From the NCBI RefSeq assembly GCF_009758175.1, contig NZ_WRPM01000072.1, forward strand, positions 1 through 57,195: 57,195 bases of DNA, written 5' to 3'. The notes below the pieces were generated by a model that ran no database searches, was not told the origin of the DNA, and saw nothing but the letters and a program-made list of their open reading frames with translations. Below are positions 33,717-42,076 of this stretch, in pieces. The DNA is from Nesterenkonia alkaliphila. GTDB lineage: Bacteria > Actinomycetota > Actinomycetes > Actinomycetales > Micrococcaceae. How positions within the stretch are numbered: the stretch's first letter is position 1; each line of letters starts with the position of its first letter. A program made the position numbers and the translations under genes.

Positions 33717-34406
33717 TCAGGGGTTGACCGGGCGGATGGTCAGCTCCTGGATCATGGAGGCTGCCTCATTGTCCACTGCCAGCCTGGCAGTCTTGGCGAC
33801 TGCTTCCGGGGAGATGTAGCGGGCGCCGTCGTACTCTGTGTTGCCGTACTGCGCCTGCAGGGCCTCCTGCATTTCAGTATCCACCTGACCGGGGTGCAGC
33901 GAGGTGACCCGCACGCTGCCGCGTTCCTCCTCGCGCAGCGCATCGGTGAAGGCGCGCAGGGCGAATTTAGACCCGGAGTACAGGGCGGAACCGGCCCGTG
34001 AGCTGTACCCGGAGCCGGAGTTGATCGTGATGACCTGCCCGCCCGCCTGGCGTAAGGCGGGTAGGGTGAGCCGGGTCAGTTCAGCCACCGCAAAGACGTT
34101 GATCTCAAACATCTGCCGCCATTCCGCCAGCGGGGCCTCAGCCACCGGCCGCATCCAGGCCAGGCCCGCGGAGTGGACCAGCACATCGAGTCTCTCTGGG
34201 CCAGCCTGGACCCAGGCGCGCTCCACCGCCTCCGCATCTGCCAGATCAGCCAGGAAGGGCTCCGCGCTGGGGAGGGCAGCCACCACCTCATTGACCCGGT
34301 CCGGGTTGGTACCGCCCACCAACACATGGTGGTCGGTGCCCAGCTCCCGTGCGATGGCCTCGCCGATGCCGCGTGATGCTCCGGTGATCAATGCTGTCTT
34401 CTGCAT
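33717..34406 (-). CDS. Short-chain dehydrogenase/reductase
   Basis: The 229-residue SDR starts MQKTALITGASRGIGEAIA, with the cofactor motif TGASRGIG, then NSGSG, the catalytic Ser in SGYSSRAG and Y-x-x-x-K in YSGSKFALRAF, and HPGQVDTEMQ. Substrate unknown. ATG 34406 is used (homology start); TAAGGT lies seven bases upstream. It is convergent with the purU-GNAT unit and divergent from the GNAT-racemase pair. Confidence 0.9.
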   Translation of the reverse strand: MQKTALITGASRGIGEAIARELGTDHHVLVGGTNPDRVNEVVAALPSAEPFLADLADAEAVERAWVQAGPERLDVLVHSAGLAWMRPVAEAPLAEWRQMFEINVFAVAELTRLTLPALRQAGGQVITINSGSGYSSRAGSALYSGSKFALRAFTDALREEERGSVRVTSLHPGQVDTEMQEALQAQYGNTEYDGARYISPEAVAKTARLAVDNEAASMIQELTIRPVNP

Positions 34407-34413
34407 AGCTTCC

Positions 34414-34419
34414 ACCTTA
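34414..34419 (-). promoter_or_regulatory. -10 box of a leaderless SDR transcript
   Basis: TAAGGT on the minus strand ends 7 bases before the ATG at 34406. The divergent GNAT gene has the same hexamer and spacing on the other strand. Confidence 0.55.
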
Positions 34420-34545
34420 GTTCTCAGGATTCTGTAGGGAAACTGTGGATAGTCCGCCGCCGAGGGACGCAGTACCCACAGTTTCGCTGCAGGATCTGTG
34501 TGGGATGGGCCCTCGCACCGCCACTTGGCCGCACCGTCGGGCGGA

Positions 34546-34551
34546 TAAGGT
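34546..34551 (+). promoter_or_regulatory. -10 box of a leaderless GNAT transcript
   Basis: TAAGGT ends 7 bases before the ATG at 34559. GGGAGG lies immediately before the ATG, too close for a normal ribosome-binding site. Confidence 0.5.
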
Positions 34552-34558
34552 GGGAGGC

Positions 34559-35326
34559 ATGAGCGCCACCGCCAACTCCCCCGCCGAGCAGCTGAGCCTG
34601 AGCTCCGGGCTGGTCGTGCGCGAACTTACCAACTACGGCGAGCTCAAGCAGGCCTGCCAGCTCTACCGAGGAGTCTTCGGCTACACCGGGGAGGACGAGT
34701 CGCTGAACCCCCGGCTGTTGAGTTCGCTGCGGATCCACTCCGGATCGGTGGTCGGCGCCGTGGACCCCTCCGGCACGGTACTGGCCTTCGCATACGGTTG
34801 GACAGCAGTGGACACCACCGGCGACGACGCCCACACCTACCACTTCTCCCAAGCCGCAGTGGTCTCCTCCACCCTGCAGGGCCAGGGGGTGGGCCGCTCG
34901 CTGAAACGGGTCCAGGCTGCTGTGGCGGCCCGCTCCGGGGCGACCCGGATGCGCTGGACCTATGACCCGCTGCTGGCCCGCAATGCCCACTTCAACCTGG
35001 ATGTGCTGGGTGCCGCGGGCCGCTGGTACACCCCGGATGCCCAGGGCCTGCCGGGTACCGACCGGATCACTGTGGAGTGGAACTTCACCGAGGACACCGC
35101 CCCCTCCCCCTCCCCCGCCGCCGCCGCGCCCCGATTGGCCGTGGGCGAGCTGCATGAGGAGCCGAACACCACGTATCTGGGCCTGCCTGCGGCCAAACCG
35201 GTGGACCCGGACCTGGCCGCCGGTCTGCGCCAGACCATCCGCGGGCTCTTCGAGCGGGGCCTCACCGCAGTCTCCTGCACCCGCACCGACCCCCATACCG
35301 CTGTCTACACTTTCACCAAGGACTGA
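34559..35326 (+). CDS. GNAT-family acyltransferase, candidate D-amino-acid N-succinyltransferase
   Basis: The 255-residue protein is of the COG3375 type: VRELTNYGELKQACQLYRGVFGY at the N-terminus, a GNAT loop LQGQGVGRSLKRVQAAVA, and MRWTYDPLLARNAHFNLDVLGAAGRWY. This family sits next to enolase-superfamily N-acyl amino acid racemases; in Geobacillus kaustophilus the neighbour is succinyl-CoA:D-amino acid N-succinyltransferase (family knowledge). Here the racemase-like gene follows 4 bases later. The inference depends on this context; the D-to-L pathway hydrolase is not in the window. Confidence 0.82.
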   Translation: MSATANSPAEQLSLSSGLVVRELTNYGELKQACQLYRGVFGYTGEDESLNPRLLSSLRIHSGSVVGAVDPSGTVLAFAYGWTAVDTTGDDAHTYHFSQAAVVSSTLQGQGVGRSLKRVQAAVAARSGATRMRWTYDPLLARNAHFNLDVLGAAGRWYTPDAQGLPGTDRITVEWNFTEDTAPSPSPAAAAPRLAVGELHEEPNTTYLGLPAAKPVDPDLAAGLRQTIRGLFERGLTAVSCTRTDPHTAVYTFTKD

Positions 35327-35330
35327 ATCC

Positions 35331-36479
35331 ATGCGCATCGTTGAAGCCGTGATCCATGATGTGGAGCTGCCGCTGGTGCACTCCTTCGAGACCTCCAGCC
35401 ACCGGAAGTCTTCACTGCGCCACCTGCTGGTGCAGCTCACCGACGAGTCCGGGACCACCGGCTGGGGTGAGATCGCCTCCCCGGCCGGGCCCTATTACGC
35501 CGCCGAGACCACCACCATGGCCTGGCACACTGCCACCGAGTACCTGCTCCCGGCGGTGCTCGGCAAGGAGTGGGAGCACCCGGAGCAGATCAACGGCTTC
35601 TTTGCCGCAGTCCGCGGCCACTGGTTCGCCAAGGCTGGCGTGGATATGGCTGCCTGGACGCTGTTTGCCGCCCGGTCCGGTCAACCGCTGGCCCAGACAC
35701 TGGGCGGGACCCGGCAGAGTGTCGTCGCCGGGGTCTCACTGGGGATCGAGCCCAGTATCGACGAGCTGCTGGAACAGGTGGCCAAGCATGTGGACTCCGG
35801 CTATCCGCGGGTGAAGCTCAAGATCGCGCCTTCGGGACCCAATGGGCGCAGCTGGGATGTGGAGCCGGTGAAGGCGGTCCGGGATGCCTATCCGGACCTG
35901 GACGTGCATGTGGACGCCAATGGTGCCTATCCGGGGCGGGACCAGGCTGGGTACGACGACGCCCTGGCCGCCCTCCGTGCCCTGGACCAATACGGGCTCA
36001 CCATGATCGAGCAACCCTTCGCTCCGCGGAACTTCCTGGACTCCGCACGTCTGCAGGCGGAGCTGGACACCCCAGTCTGTCTCGATGAGTCGGTGGAAAC
36101 CCTGGACGATCTGCGCACTGCCCTGGAACTGGCCGCCGGCGGGGTGCTGAATATCAAGGTCTCCCGGATGGGCGGGCTCTCCGCCGCCCGGGCGGCTCAC
36201 GACCTCGCGCAGCAGGCCGGCTGGCCGGTCTGGTGCGGCGGGATGCATGAGTTCGGCATCGGCCGGCTGGCCAACGTGGCGATCAGCTCCCTGCCGGGGT
36301 TCACCCTGCCCTCAGACGTCTCGGCCAGCAATAAGTACTACGCCCAGGACGTGATCACCCCGCCCGTGACTGCTGAGAACGGCGTAGTTCAGGTGCCCGA
36401 GGCCCCCGGGCTGGGCGCCGAGGTGCGCACGGAGCTCATCGCCGCCCACGCCACTCAGGTCCGGACGTTCACGGCCTAG
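35331..36479 (+). CDS. Enolase-superfamily N-acyl/N-succinyl amino acid racemase or o-succinylbenzoate synthase
   Basis: The 382-residue protein is of the MenC/NSAR branch. Active-site residues are visible: acid/base Lys pair V-K162-L-K164, metal ligands D195 (HVDANGAY), E227 (MIEQPF) and D252 (CLDESVE), and K276 in NIKVSRMGG, the opposite base. The branch includes menaquinone OSBS and amino acid racemases; no other men genes are nearby, and the preceding GNAT favours racemase activity. AAGGA precedes the ATG. One ACGACGACGCC copy (35953-35963) encodes YDDA. Confidence 0.88.
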   Translation: MRIVEAVIHDVELPLVHSFETSSHRKSSLRHLLVQLTDESGTTGWGEIASPAGPYYAAETTTMAWHTATEYLLPAVLGKEWEHPEQINGFFAAVRGHWFAKAGVDMAAWTLFAARSGQPLAQTLGGTRQSVVAGVSLGIEPSIDELLEQVAKHVDSGYPRVKLKIAPSGPNGRSWDVEPVKAVRDAYPDLDVHVDANGAYPGRDQAGYDDALAALRALDQYGLTMIEQPFAPRNFLDSARLQAELDTPVCLDESVETLDDLRTALELAAGGVLNIKVSRMGGLSAARAAHDLAQQAGWPVWCGGMHEFGIGRLANVAISSLPGFTLPSDVSASNKYYAQDVITPPVTAENGVVQVPEAPGLGAEVRTELIAAHATQVRTFTA

Positions 36480-36486
36480 TGACTGG

Positions 36487-38673
36487 TTACTTGGTGGCTT
36501 CGGGGGCCTCCGGGATCTCCAGATTCAGAGCCTCCCCGGAATCCATATCTGCCTTATGACCGCGGGCCCGCAGGCCCACCTGGATGGCGATGCCTGCAGC
36601 CACAACACCCAGGCCGATGCCGGAGATCATGACATCCGGATAGATGAGCATCACCCCGCCCACCACCAGCAGCACCCGGTCCACCGCGGTGCCGTGGGCG
36701 ATCAGATAGCCGGCCAGGCCGGAGGAGACCGCGATCATCCCCAGGATCACCGTCAGCAGCGGCAGCAGCATCTCGGTGAATGTGCCCTGGAGCAGCAGCG
36801 AGGGTTCCAGGATGAACGCATAGGGAATCAGGAATCCGGCAATGGCGATACGCAGGGCGGTAACCCCTGCCCGCATCGGATTGGCCCCGGCGATGCCTGC
36901 CCCGGCGAAGGCCGCCAGACACACAGGCGGGGTGACATCGGCCAGGATGCCGAAGAAGAACACGAACATATGGGCGGCGATCGGCTCAACCTCAAAGTGC
37001 GTGATCAGAATCGGAGCTGCCACGGTGGCGGTGACCACATAGTTGGCAGTGGTCGGCAGGCCCATGCCCAGGATGATGCAGGCGATCATCACCATGACCA
37101 GCACCAGCAGGAAGTTGCCGCCGGCGAGGTCCACCAGCCCGCGGCCCAGCTGACCGCCCAGTCCAGTGGTGGTCACCGTACCGGCCACGATCCCGGCAGC
37201 GGCGCAGGCTGCCACGACTGGCAGCGCAGTGCGGGCACCAGCGATCAGCATCTGGATGACCACGTAGAAGAGGGCGAGCACCATTTTGCCGGTTTCGGTA
37301 ACGGGGCTCTTACCCTCCTTGGTGGCTGAGGCGATCACCGGGACCATGTGTTGGACGATGGCGCGCAGCAGGCTGATCGCCAGCGCGGTGCCGATGCCGT
37401 ACAGCGCGGCCCGCATGGCGCTGGAACCTCCCAGAAGGGTGCTGATGATCACCACCAGGGGCAGCAGCATATCGATCCGGGTCAGGATGGACTTCCAGCC
37501 GGGCAGCTGATCCGGAGCAATACCTTTGAGCTCATTGCGCTTGGCTTCGAAGTGCACCGAGAGGAAGGCGCCGGTGAAGTACAGTGCGGCCGGAATGATC
37601 GCGATGACCACCAGTTCGTTGTACTCGATGCCGGAGACGTTCTGGGCCATGATGAAAGCAGCTGCGCCCATAATCGGCGGAACCATCTGACCACCGGTGG
37701 AGGCGGTGGCCTCAGTGGCCGCAGCCACATGCGGCTTGAAGCCGGCCTTCTTCATGATCGGGATGGTGAAGGAGCCGGAGGCCACGGTATTGGCCACTGA
37801 GGACCCAGAGACCATGCCCTGAAGGCCGGAGGCGGCAACTGCTGCCTTGGCCGGGCCGCCGCTGAACCGGCCGGCCGCCCGGAAGGCGAGGTCGTTGAAG
37901 AACTGACCGATATTGGTGCGCAGCAGCACCACAGCGAAGAAGAGGAACAGGAAGATGAACTCGGAAGACACCCGAATCGGCGTCCCCCACACGCCCTGGC
38001 CGGAATTGAGGAACATACCGGTGGCGAACTCGCTCCAGTCCTGACCTCGGTGCCCCCAATCACCGGGCATCACGTCATTGGTGGCAAAGAGCGCATAGGC
38101 GATGGCCGCACCGGCCACCACAACGATCGGGATACCCACGCAGCGTCGGGTCGCTTCCAGCACCAGCAGCAGGCCGATGGAGGCCACCGCGATGTCCCAG
38201 TCGCTGTAGATTCCGAAAGAGGGCGGCCCCTCACGGAGGTTCTGGTTGGTCCAGAAGACGTAGAGACAGCAGTACAGCGAGGCACCGGCCAGCAGCACGT
38301 CGTACCACGGCACCCCGCGGTGCCTGCCGGCCAGAATCGTCAGCGCATTGGGCCGGCCCTCGGGCACCCGCAGCAGGCGCTTCGAGGCCGGGTAGAGCAG
38401 GAACACTAGAGCGAGAGCACCGGCCACATGAAGGGTCATGTGCTCCCAGAAGTTGAACGGGCGGGTGAACGCCGCGAAGAGGTGATAGGCCGTGAAGACG
38501 ATCGAGATGCCTCCCACGAGCCAACCCCACCAGCCCAGCTCCGTGCGGAACCGGCTGGAGATGTCATGCTCGCGGAGGACGTCTTCGGCTTTCTCCTCAG
38601 CCGCAGCCCCGGGCGCGGCATCCGGTGGGAATGCCGAGGCCCGGGGCTGATCGGCTGTGGAGCGTGATGTCAC
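36487..38673 (-). CDS. TAXI-type TRAP transporter fused permease (DctQM)
   Basis: The 728-residue protein fuses the small DctQ-like and large DctM-like subunits. After a ~45-residue hydrophilic N-terminus there are ~18 hydrophobic segments; the DctM half contains GGPAKAAVAASGLQGMVSGSSVANTVASGSF and EATASTGGQMVPPIMGAAAFIMA, hallmark motifs of TAXI fused permeases. It imports an organic acid-like solute driven by an ion gradient. Its ATG overlaps the stop of the solute-binding protein gene. It is convergent with the racemase gene. The substrate is unknown. Confidence 0.94.
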   Translation of the reverse strand: MTSRSTADQPRASAFPPDAAPGAAAEEKAEDVLREHDISSRFRTELGWWGWLVGGISIVFTAYHLFAAFTRPFNFWEHMTLHVAGALALVFLLYPASKRLLRVPEGRPNALTILAGRHRGVPWYDVLLAGASLYCCLYVFWTNQNLREGPPSFGIYSDWDIAVASIGLLLVLEATRRCVGIPIVVVAGAAIAYALFATNDVMPGDWGHRGQDWSEFATGMFLNSGQGVWGTPIRVSSEFIFLFLFFAVVLLRTNIGQFFNDLAFRAAGRFSGGPAKAAVAASGLQGMVSGSSVANTVASGSFTIPIMKKAGFKPHVAAATEATASTGGQMVPPIMGAAAFIMAQNVSGIEYNELVVIAIIPAALYFTGAFLSVHFEAKRNELKGIAPDQLPGWKSILTRIDMLLPLVVIISTLLGGSSAMRAALYGIGTALAISLLRAIVQHMVPVIASATKEGKSPVTETGKMVLALFYVVIQMLIAGARTALPVVAACAAAGIVAGTVTTTGLGGQLGRGLVDLAGGNFLLVLVMVMIACIILGMGLPTTANYVVTATVAAPILITHFEVEPIAAHMFVFFFGILADVTPPVCLAAFAGAGIAGANPMRAGVTALRIAIAGFLIPYAFILEPSLLLQGTFTEMLLPLLTVILGMIAVSSGLAGYLIAHGTAVDRVLLVVGGVMLIYPDVMISGIGLGVVAAGIAIQVGLRARGHKADMDSGEALNLEIPEAPEATK

Positions 38674-39689
38674 GGCAGGTCGATGTCGTTCTCTTCGTAG
38701 TACCGCTCAGCACCGGGGTGCAGCGGGATGTCGCCGATGCCGAAGAGGGCTTCCTCGACGTCGAGGTTGTCTGCCACATCCAGAGTCACTGTGTCACCGT
38801 GCTCGAAGAGGGCAGCAGTGATGTCGTATGCCAGATCCTCACTGACCTGAGTGGTGGAGGCTACCAGTGCGGCGAACACTGACAGGGTGGTGACGTCCTC
38901 GTCCAGGAAGTCGTAGCTGTCGGCGGAGATGTCGTAGGTATCGAAGAGGTGGTCCTCTGCGATGGCCTCGGCGTCCTCAGCGGGCAGCGAGATCAGCTGA
39001 GCATCGTTGCTGGCAGCCAGCTGTGTCAGGGCACCCACCGGCGGGCCTGCCACGAACATCGAGGCGTCGATCTGACCATCTGCCAGCATGTCGGTGGAGG
39101 TTCCGAAGTCAGTCACCTCGGGGGTGTAGTCGATTTCGTAGTACTCCAGGATGGCGTCGGAGATGGCGCGAGTTCCGGAGCCGGCGTCGCCGACAGCGAT
39201 GGTAGCGCCCTCGAGGTCCTCGATGGACTCGTAGCCTGAGTCTGCCAGCACCACAATGTGCATGGCCTCGGGGTAGAGGTTGGCGATCCAGCCGACGTTC
39301 TCCACGGCCTCGCCGCCAAGCGCCTCCAGCTCTCCGGCCACAGCATCAGCTGTGGTGTCGTTCTGCACCAGGGCCAGCTGTGACTGCTCCTGCATAATAC
39401 GGCCGAGGTTCTCACCTGAGCCGCCTGACTCCACGTAGTTGACGTTGGCATCGGTGTGCTCGGAGAAGATCTCGGAGAGTTCACCGCCGAGCGGGAAGTA
39501 GGTACCGCCGGTGCCGCCAGTGGTGAATTCCAGGTCGGTGACGAAGTCTTCCTCGCTGCCGATCTCCGGCTCCGGTGCCTCGGCGCCGTTGCCTTCGCCG
39601 TTCTCGTCTCCGTTGTCATCGCCGCAGGCGGCCAGCGCGGTCAGCGCAGCCACAGCAGTCATTGCTGTGAGTGTTCTACGGATAGTCAT
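38670..39689 (-). CDS. TAXI-family TRAP transporter solute-binding lipoprotein
   Basis: The 339-residue protein has a lipoprotein signal peptide (lipobox LAAC, Cys near 22) and a Gly/Asp/Asn/Glu-rich linker, then a TAXI binding fold: LEFTTGGTGGTYFPLGGELSEIF, SGGSGENLGRI, LALVQNDTTADAV, TIAVGDAGSGTRAISDAILEYY and MFVAGPPVGALTQLA. Lipidated extracellular proteins of this family deliver substrate to the fused permease, encoded next with a 4-base overlap. GGAGG six bases before ATG 39689 fixes the start; the frame is open further upstream. Confidence 0.93.
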   Translation of the reverse strand: MTIRRTLTAMTAVAALTALAACGDDNGDENGEGNGAEAPEPEIGSEEDFVTDLEFTTGGTGGTYFPLGGELSEIFSEHTDANVNYVESGGSGENLGRIMQEQSQLALVQNDTTADAVAGELEALGGEAVENVGWIANLYPEAMHIVVLADSGYESIEDLEGATIAVGDAGSGTRAISDAILEYYEIDYTPEVTDFGTSTDMLADGQIDASMFVAGPPVGALTQLAASNDAQLISLPAEDAEAIAEDHLFDTYDISADSYDFLDEDVTTLSVFAALVASTTQVSEDLAYDITAALFEHGDTVTLDVADNLDVEEALFGIGDIPLHPGAERYYEENDIDLP

Positions 39690-39900
39690 AGGATTCCTCC
39701 TGGTCGAGTGCGATTCCGGGTCAGCCGGCAAGGTTTTCTTGGCACAGGCTTGTGACAAGCGTCTCCCCAGCTGAACCTATAGTGTGATCACAGTAAAGCA
39801 GGTCAGCACAATTCGGCCACCCCAGGGTTGCACCGAAACACAAACGTAACCTTCTTCCGCCCCTGACGGCCTGCCACTGAACACAGCCCGGGCAGAACCG

Positions 39901-39906
39901 TAGGAT
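39901..39906 (+). promoter_or_regulatory. -10 box of a leaderless dapD transcript
   Basis: TAGGAT ends 7 bases before ATG 39914. GGAG within the spacer could act as a Shine-Dalgarno sequence if transcription starts further upstream, so leaderless status is likely but not certain. Confidence 0.5.
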
Positions 39907-39913
39907 GGAGACC

Positions 39914-40867
39914 ATGACTTCGCAGCCTCGTATTGCTTCTGGACATGGACTGGCCACCATTGCCGCTGACGGCACCGTCCTGGACACCTGGTTCCCCTCC
40001 CCCGCACTGGCCCCGCTGAACGAGAACGACGACGCCCCACTGATCTCCCAGCTCAAGGCCGCTGAGGGTGAGGACCCCGACCGCGGCGTCGTACTCAAGG
40101 CCGTCTCAGTGGAGAGCAACCTGGATGAGCAGGCCACCAGCACCGAGGACGTCTGGCTGCGCCTGCACCTGCTCAGCCACCGGCTGGCCACACCGAACAC
40201 CATCAACCTGGACGGTATCTTCGGGCATCTGGCCAATGTGGTGTGGACCAATTTTGGGCCGGCCCCAGTGGCCGGGTTCGAACAGACCCGCCTGAAGCTG
40301 CGCTCCCGGGGGCATGTGACCGTATACGGAATCGATAAGTTCCCCCGCCTGGTGGACTATGTGACCCCCAGCGGGGTGCGGATCGCCGATGCTGACCGGG
40401 TGCGCCTGGGCGCCCATCTGGCCGAGGGCACCACAGTGATGCACGAGGGCTTCATCAACTTCAACGCCGGCACCCTGGGCACCTCGATGGTCGAGGGTCG
40501 GATCTCGGCCGGGGTAGTGGTGGGCGATGGCACCGATGTGGGCGGAGGCGCCTCCATCATGGGCACCCTCTCCGGCGGCGGCAAGGAGAAGATCACCCTG
40601 GGTAAGCGGGTGCTGCTGGGTGCCAACTCCGGGGTGGGCATCAGCCTGGGTGACGACTGTGTGGTGGAGGCAGGGCTCTACATCACCGCCGGCACCAAGG
40701 TCACCGTGCTGAATCGCGAGGGCCAGGTGCGCGGCACTGCCAAGGGTGCCGAACTCTCCGGCTCCACCGGGCTGCTGTTCCTGCGCGACTCGGTGACCGG
40801 CACTGTGCAGGCCCGGCCTCGGGAGAACCAGAAAGTTGAGCTCAACGCCGCCCTGCACGCCAACTGA
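39914..40867 (+). CDS. dapD: 2,3,4,5-tetrahydropyridine-2,6-dicarboxylate N-succinyltransferase
   Basis: DapD succinylates THDP in lysine/diaminopimelate synthesis. The 317-residue product is the actinobacterial type: [19 protein letters not shown] at the N-terminus, [40 protein letters not shown] in the middle, and left-handed beta-helix hexapeptides ([20 protein letters not shown]). ATG 39914 is chosen over 39905 because the -10 box overlaps the latter. dapC lies ~4 kb away. It carries ACGACGACGCC (NDDA, 40026-40036) and the variant GGCGTCGTACT (40085-40095). Confidence 0.95.
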   Translation: MTSQPRIASGHGLATIAADGTVLDTWFPSPALAPLNENDDAPLISQLKAAEGEDPDRGVVLKAVSVESNLDEQATSTEDVWLRLHLLSHRLATPNTINLDGIFGHLANVVWTNFGPAPVAGFEQTRLKLRSRGHVTVYGIDKFPRLVDYVTPSGVRIADADRVRLGAHLAEGTTVMHEGFINFNAGTLGTSMVEGRISAGVVVGDGTDVGGGASIMGTLSGGGKEKITLGKRVLLGANSGVGISLGDDCVVEAGLYITAGTKVTVLNREGQVRGTAKGAELSGSTGLLFLRDSVTGTVQARPRENQKVELNAALHAN

Positions 40868-40875
40868 GGCCTGAG

Positions 40876-41976
40876 ATGAGCCCCTTCCGCAGATCTCGCC
40901 GTCATCAGGTGATCACCCGGCCGATGGCCCGCCGCCGGCGTCAGCGCCGGGCTGTGACCGCCCTGGGTGTCACTTGCGCTCTGGTGGCAGGGGCCTCCTA
41001 CGGCACCTGGCAGTACATCGAACAGAACGAGTTCCTGCTCGAGGAGCGCTGCGAGGTCACAGTGGGAGATTCCGAGCAGGAACTCAGCCAGCAGCAGACG
41101 CATAATGCCGCACTGCTGGCCGCCACTGCTGCCGATCGGGGCCTTCCCCCGGAGGCGGCGATTCACGCGGTGGCGGTCTCCCTGCAGGAGACTGAGCTGA
41201 ATATGCGCGAGGGCGACGAGGACCCCGGCTCCCGGGTGCTGTTCGCCCGTGGGGCCCCGGACTGGACTGCTGAAGGCGATGTAGTCCCGGTGGAGATCAC
41301 CGTCTCCGGATTCTTCGATGTGCTTCAGGCCTCCTGGGAGCAGGGCCTGGCGGCTGAGAGTGACGCAGAAGAAGAAGGGGACGACGACGCTGAGGATACT
41401 GAGCAGCCTGAGCCCCACTGGGAGCCGGAGATGCACCTGGATGAGGCCGCGGAGGTCCTGGACCGTCCGCATAACGCCCAGTTCTATCCGCGGCATGCTG
41501 CCCTGGCACGGGCCTTCGCCTGGCCCCTGGCCGGCCAGCAGCCGGTGGGCATGACCTGCCACCTCTCCCAGCTTGAGGTGCCTGCCGCCGATCCTGAGGG
41601 GGTGGCCGAAGAGGTCGTGGCCGTCATGCCCAATGCGTTGGGCATCCCCTTCACCCAGCCTCCGGAGGACGAGGAGAGCAGCGAGGATGAGGAGGCTGAG
41701 GAGTTTGTTCCCGAACCTTTGCTGGACGGGATCATCGAGATCAGCGGGGAGGGTGAGGAGTCCGTGGTCTCAGTCCGTGTGCCCCCGCCTGACGGCAGCT
41801 ACGACTACCAGTGGCTGGTGGCGCACTGGGCGGTGGCCAGCGCCCATGACTACGGCATCCAGACGGTGACTGCAGCCCCCTATCGCTGGGACCGGGATTC
41901 CGCCCGTTGGCAGAGACTCGATGAAGACGACGCCACCACCACCGAAACTGTCCTCATCGGGTTCAGTCGAGACTGA
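40876..41976 (+). CDS. Membrane-anchored acidic protein of unknown function
   Basis: The 366-residue protein has a very basic N-terminus (PMARRRRQRRAV), one hydrophobic segment (residues 28-45) and a long extracellular part. That part contains two Cys (EERCEVT, MTCHLSQ) and three acidic runs. Segments such as QQTHNAALLAATAADRGLPPEAAIHAVAVSLQE resemble a small lysozyme-like or transglycosylase fold, but I cannot confirm it. It begins nine bases after dapD and is probably co-transcribed. Function unknown. Confidence 0.7.
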   Translation: MSPFRRSRRHQVITRPMARRRRQRRAVTALGVTCALVAGASYGTWQYIEQNEFLLEERCEVTVGDSEQELSQQQTHNAALLAATAADRGLPPEAAIHAVAVSLQETELNMREGDEDPGSRVLFARGAPDWTAEGDVVPVEITVSGFFDVLQASWEQGLAAESDAEEEGDDDAEDTEQPEPHWEPEMHLDEAAEVLDRPHNAQFYPRHAALARAFAWPLAGQQPVGMTCHLSQLEVPAADPEGVAEEVVAVMPNALGIPFTQPPEDEESSEDEEAEEFVPEPLLDGIIEISGEGEESVVSVRVPPPDGSYDYQWLVAHWAVASAHDYGIQTVTAAPYRWDRDSARWQRLDEDDATTTETVLIGFSRD

Positions 41977-42076
41977 GGCACAAGCGGAGCAAGTGCCGAC
42001 TTCAGGTGCGTAGGCCGGCGCCGCTGCAGCCGAGCGAGAGACCTGCGGGCCACGTCAGGCAGACGCGCCCCCGGGA

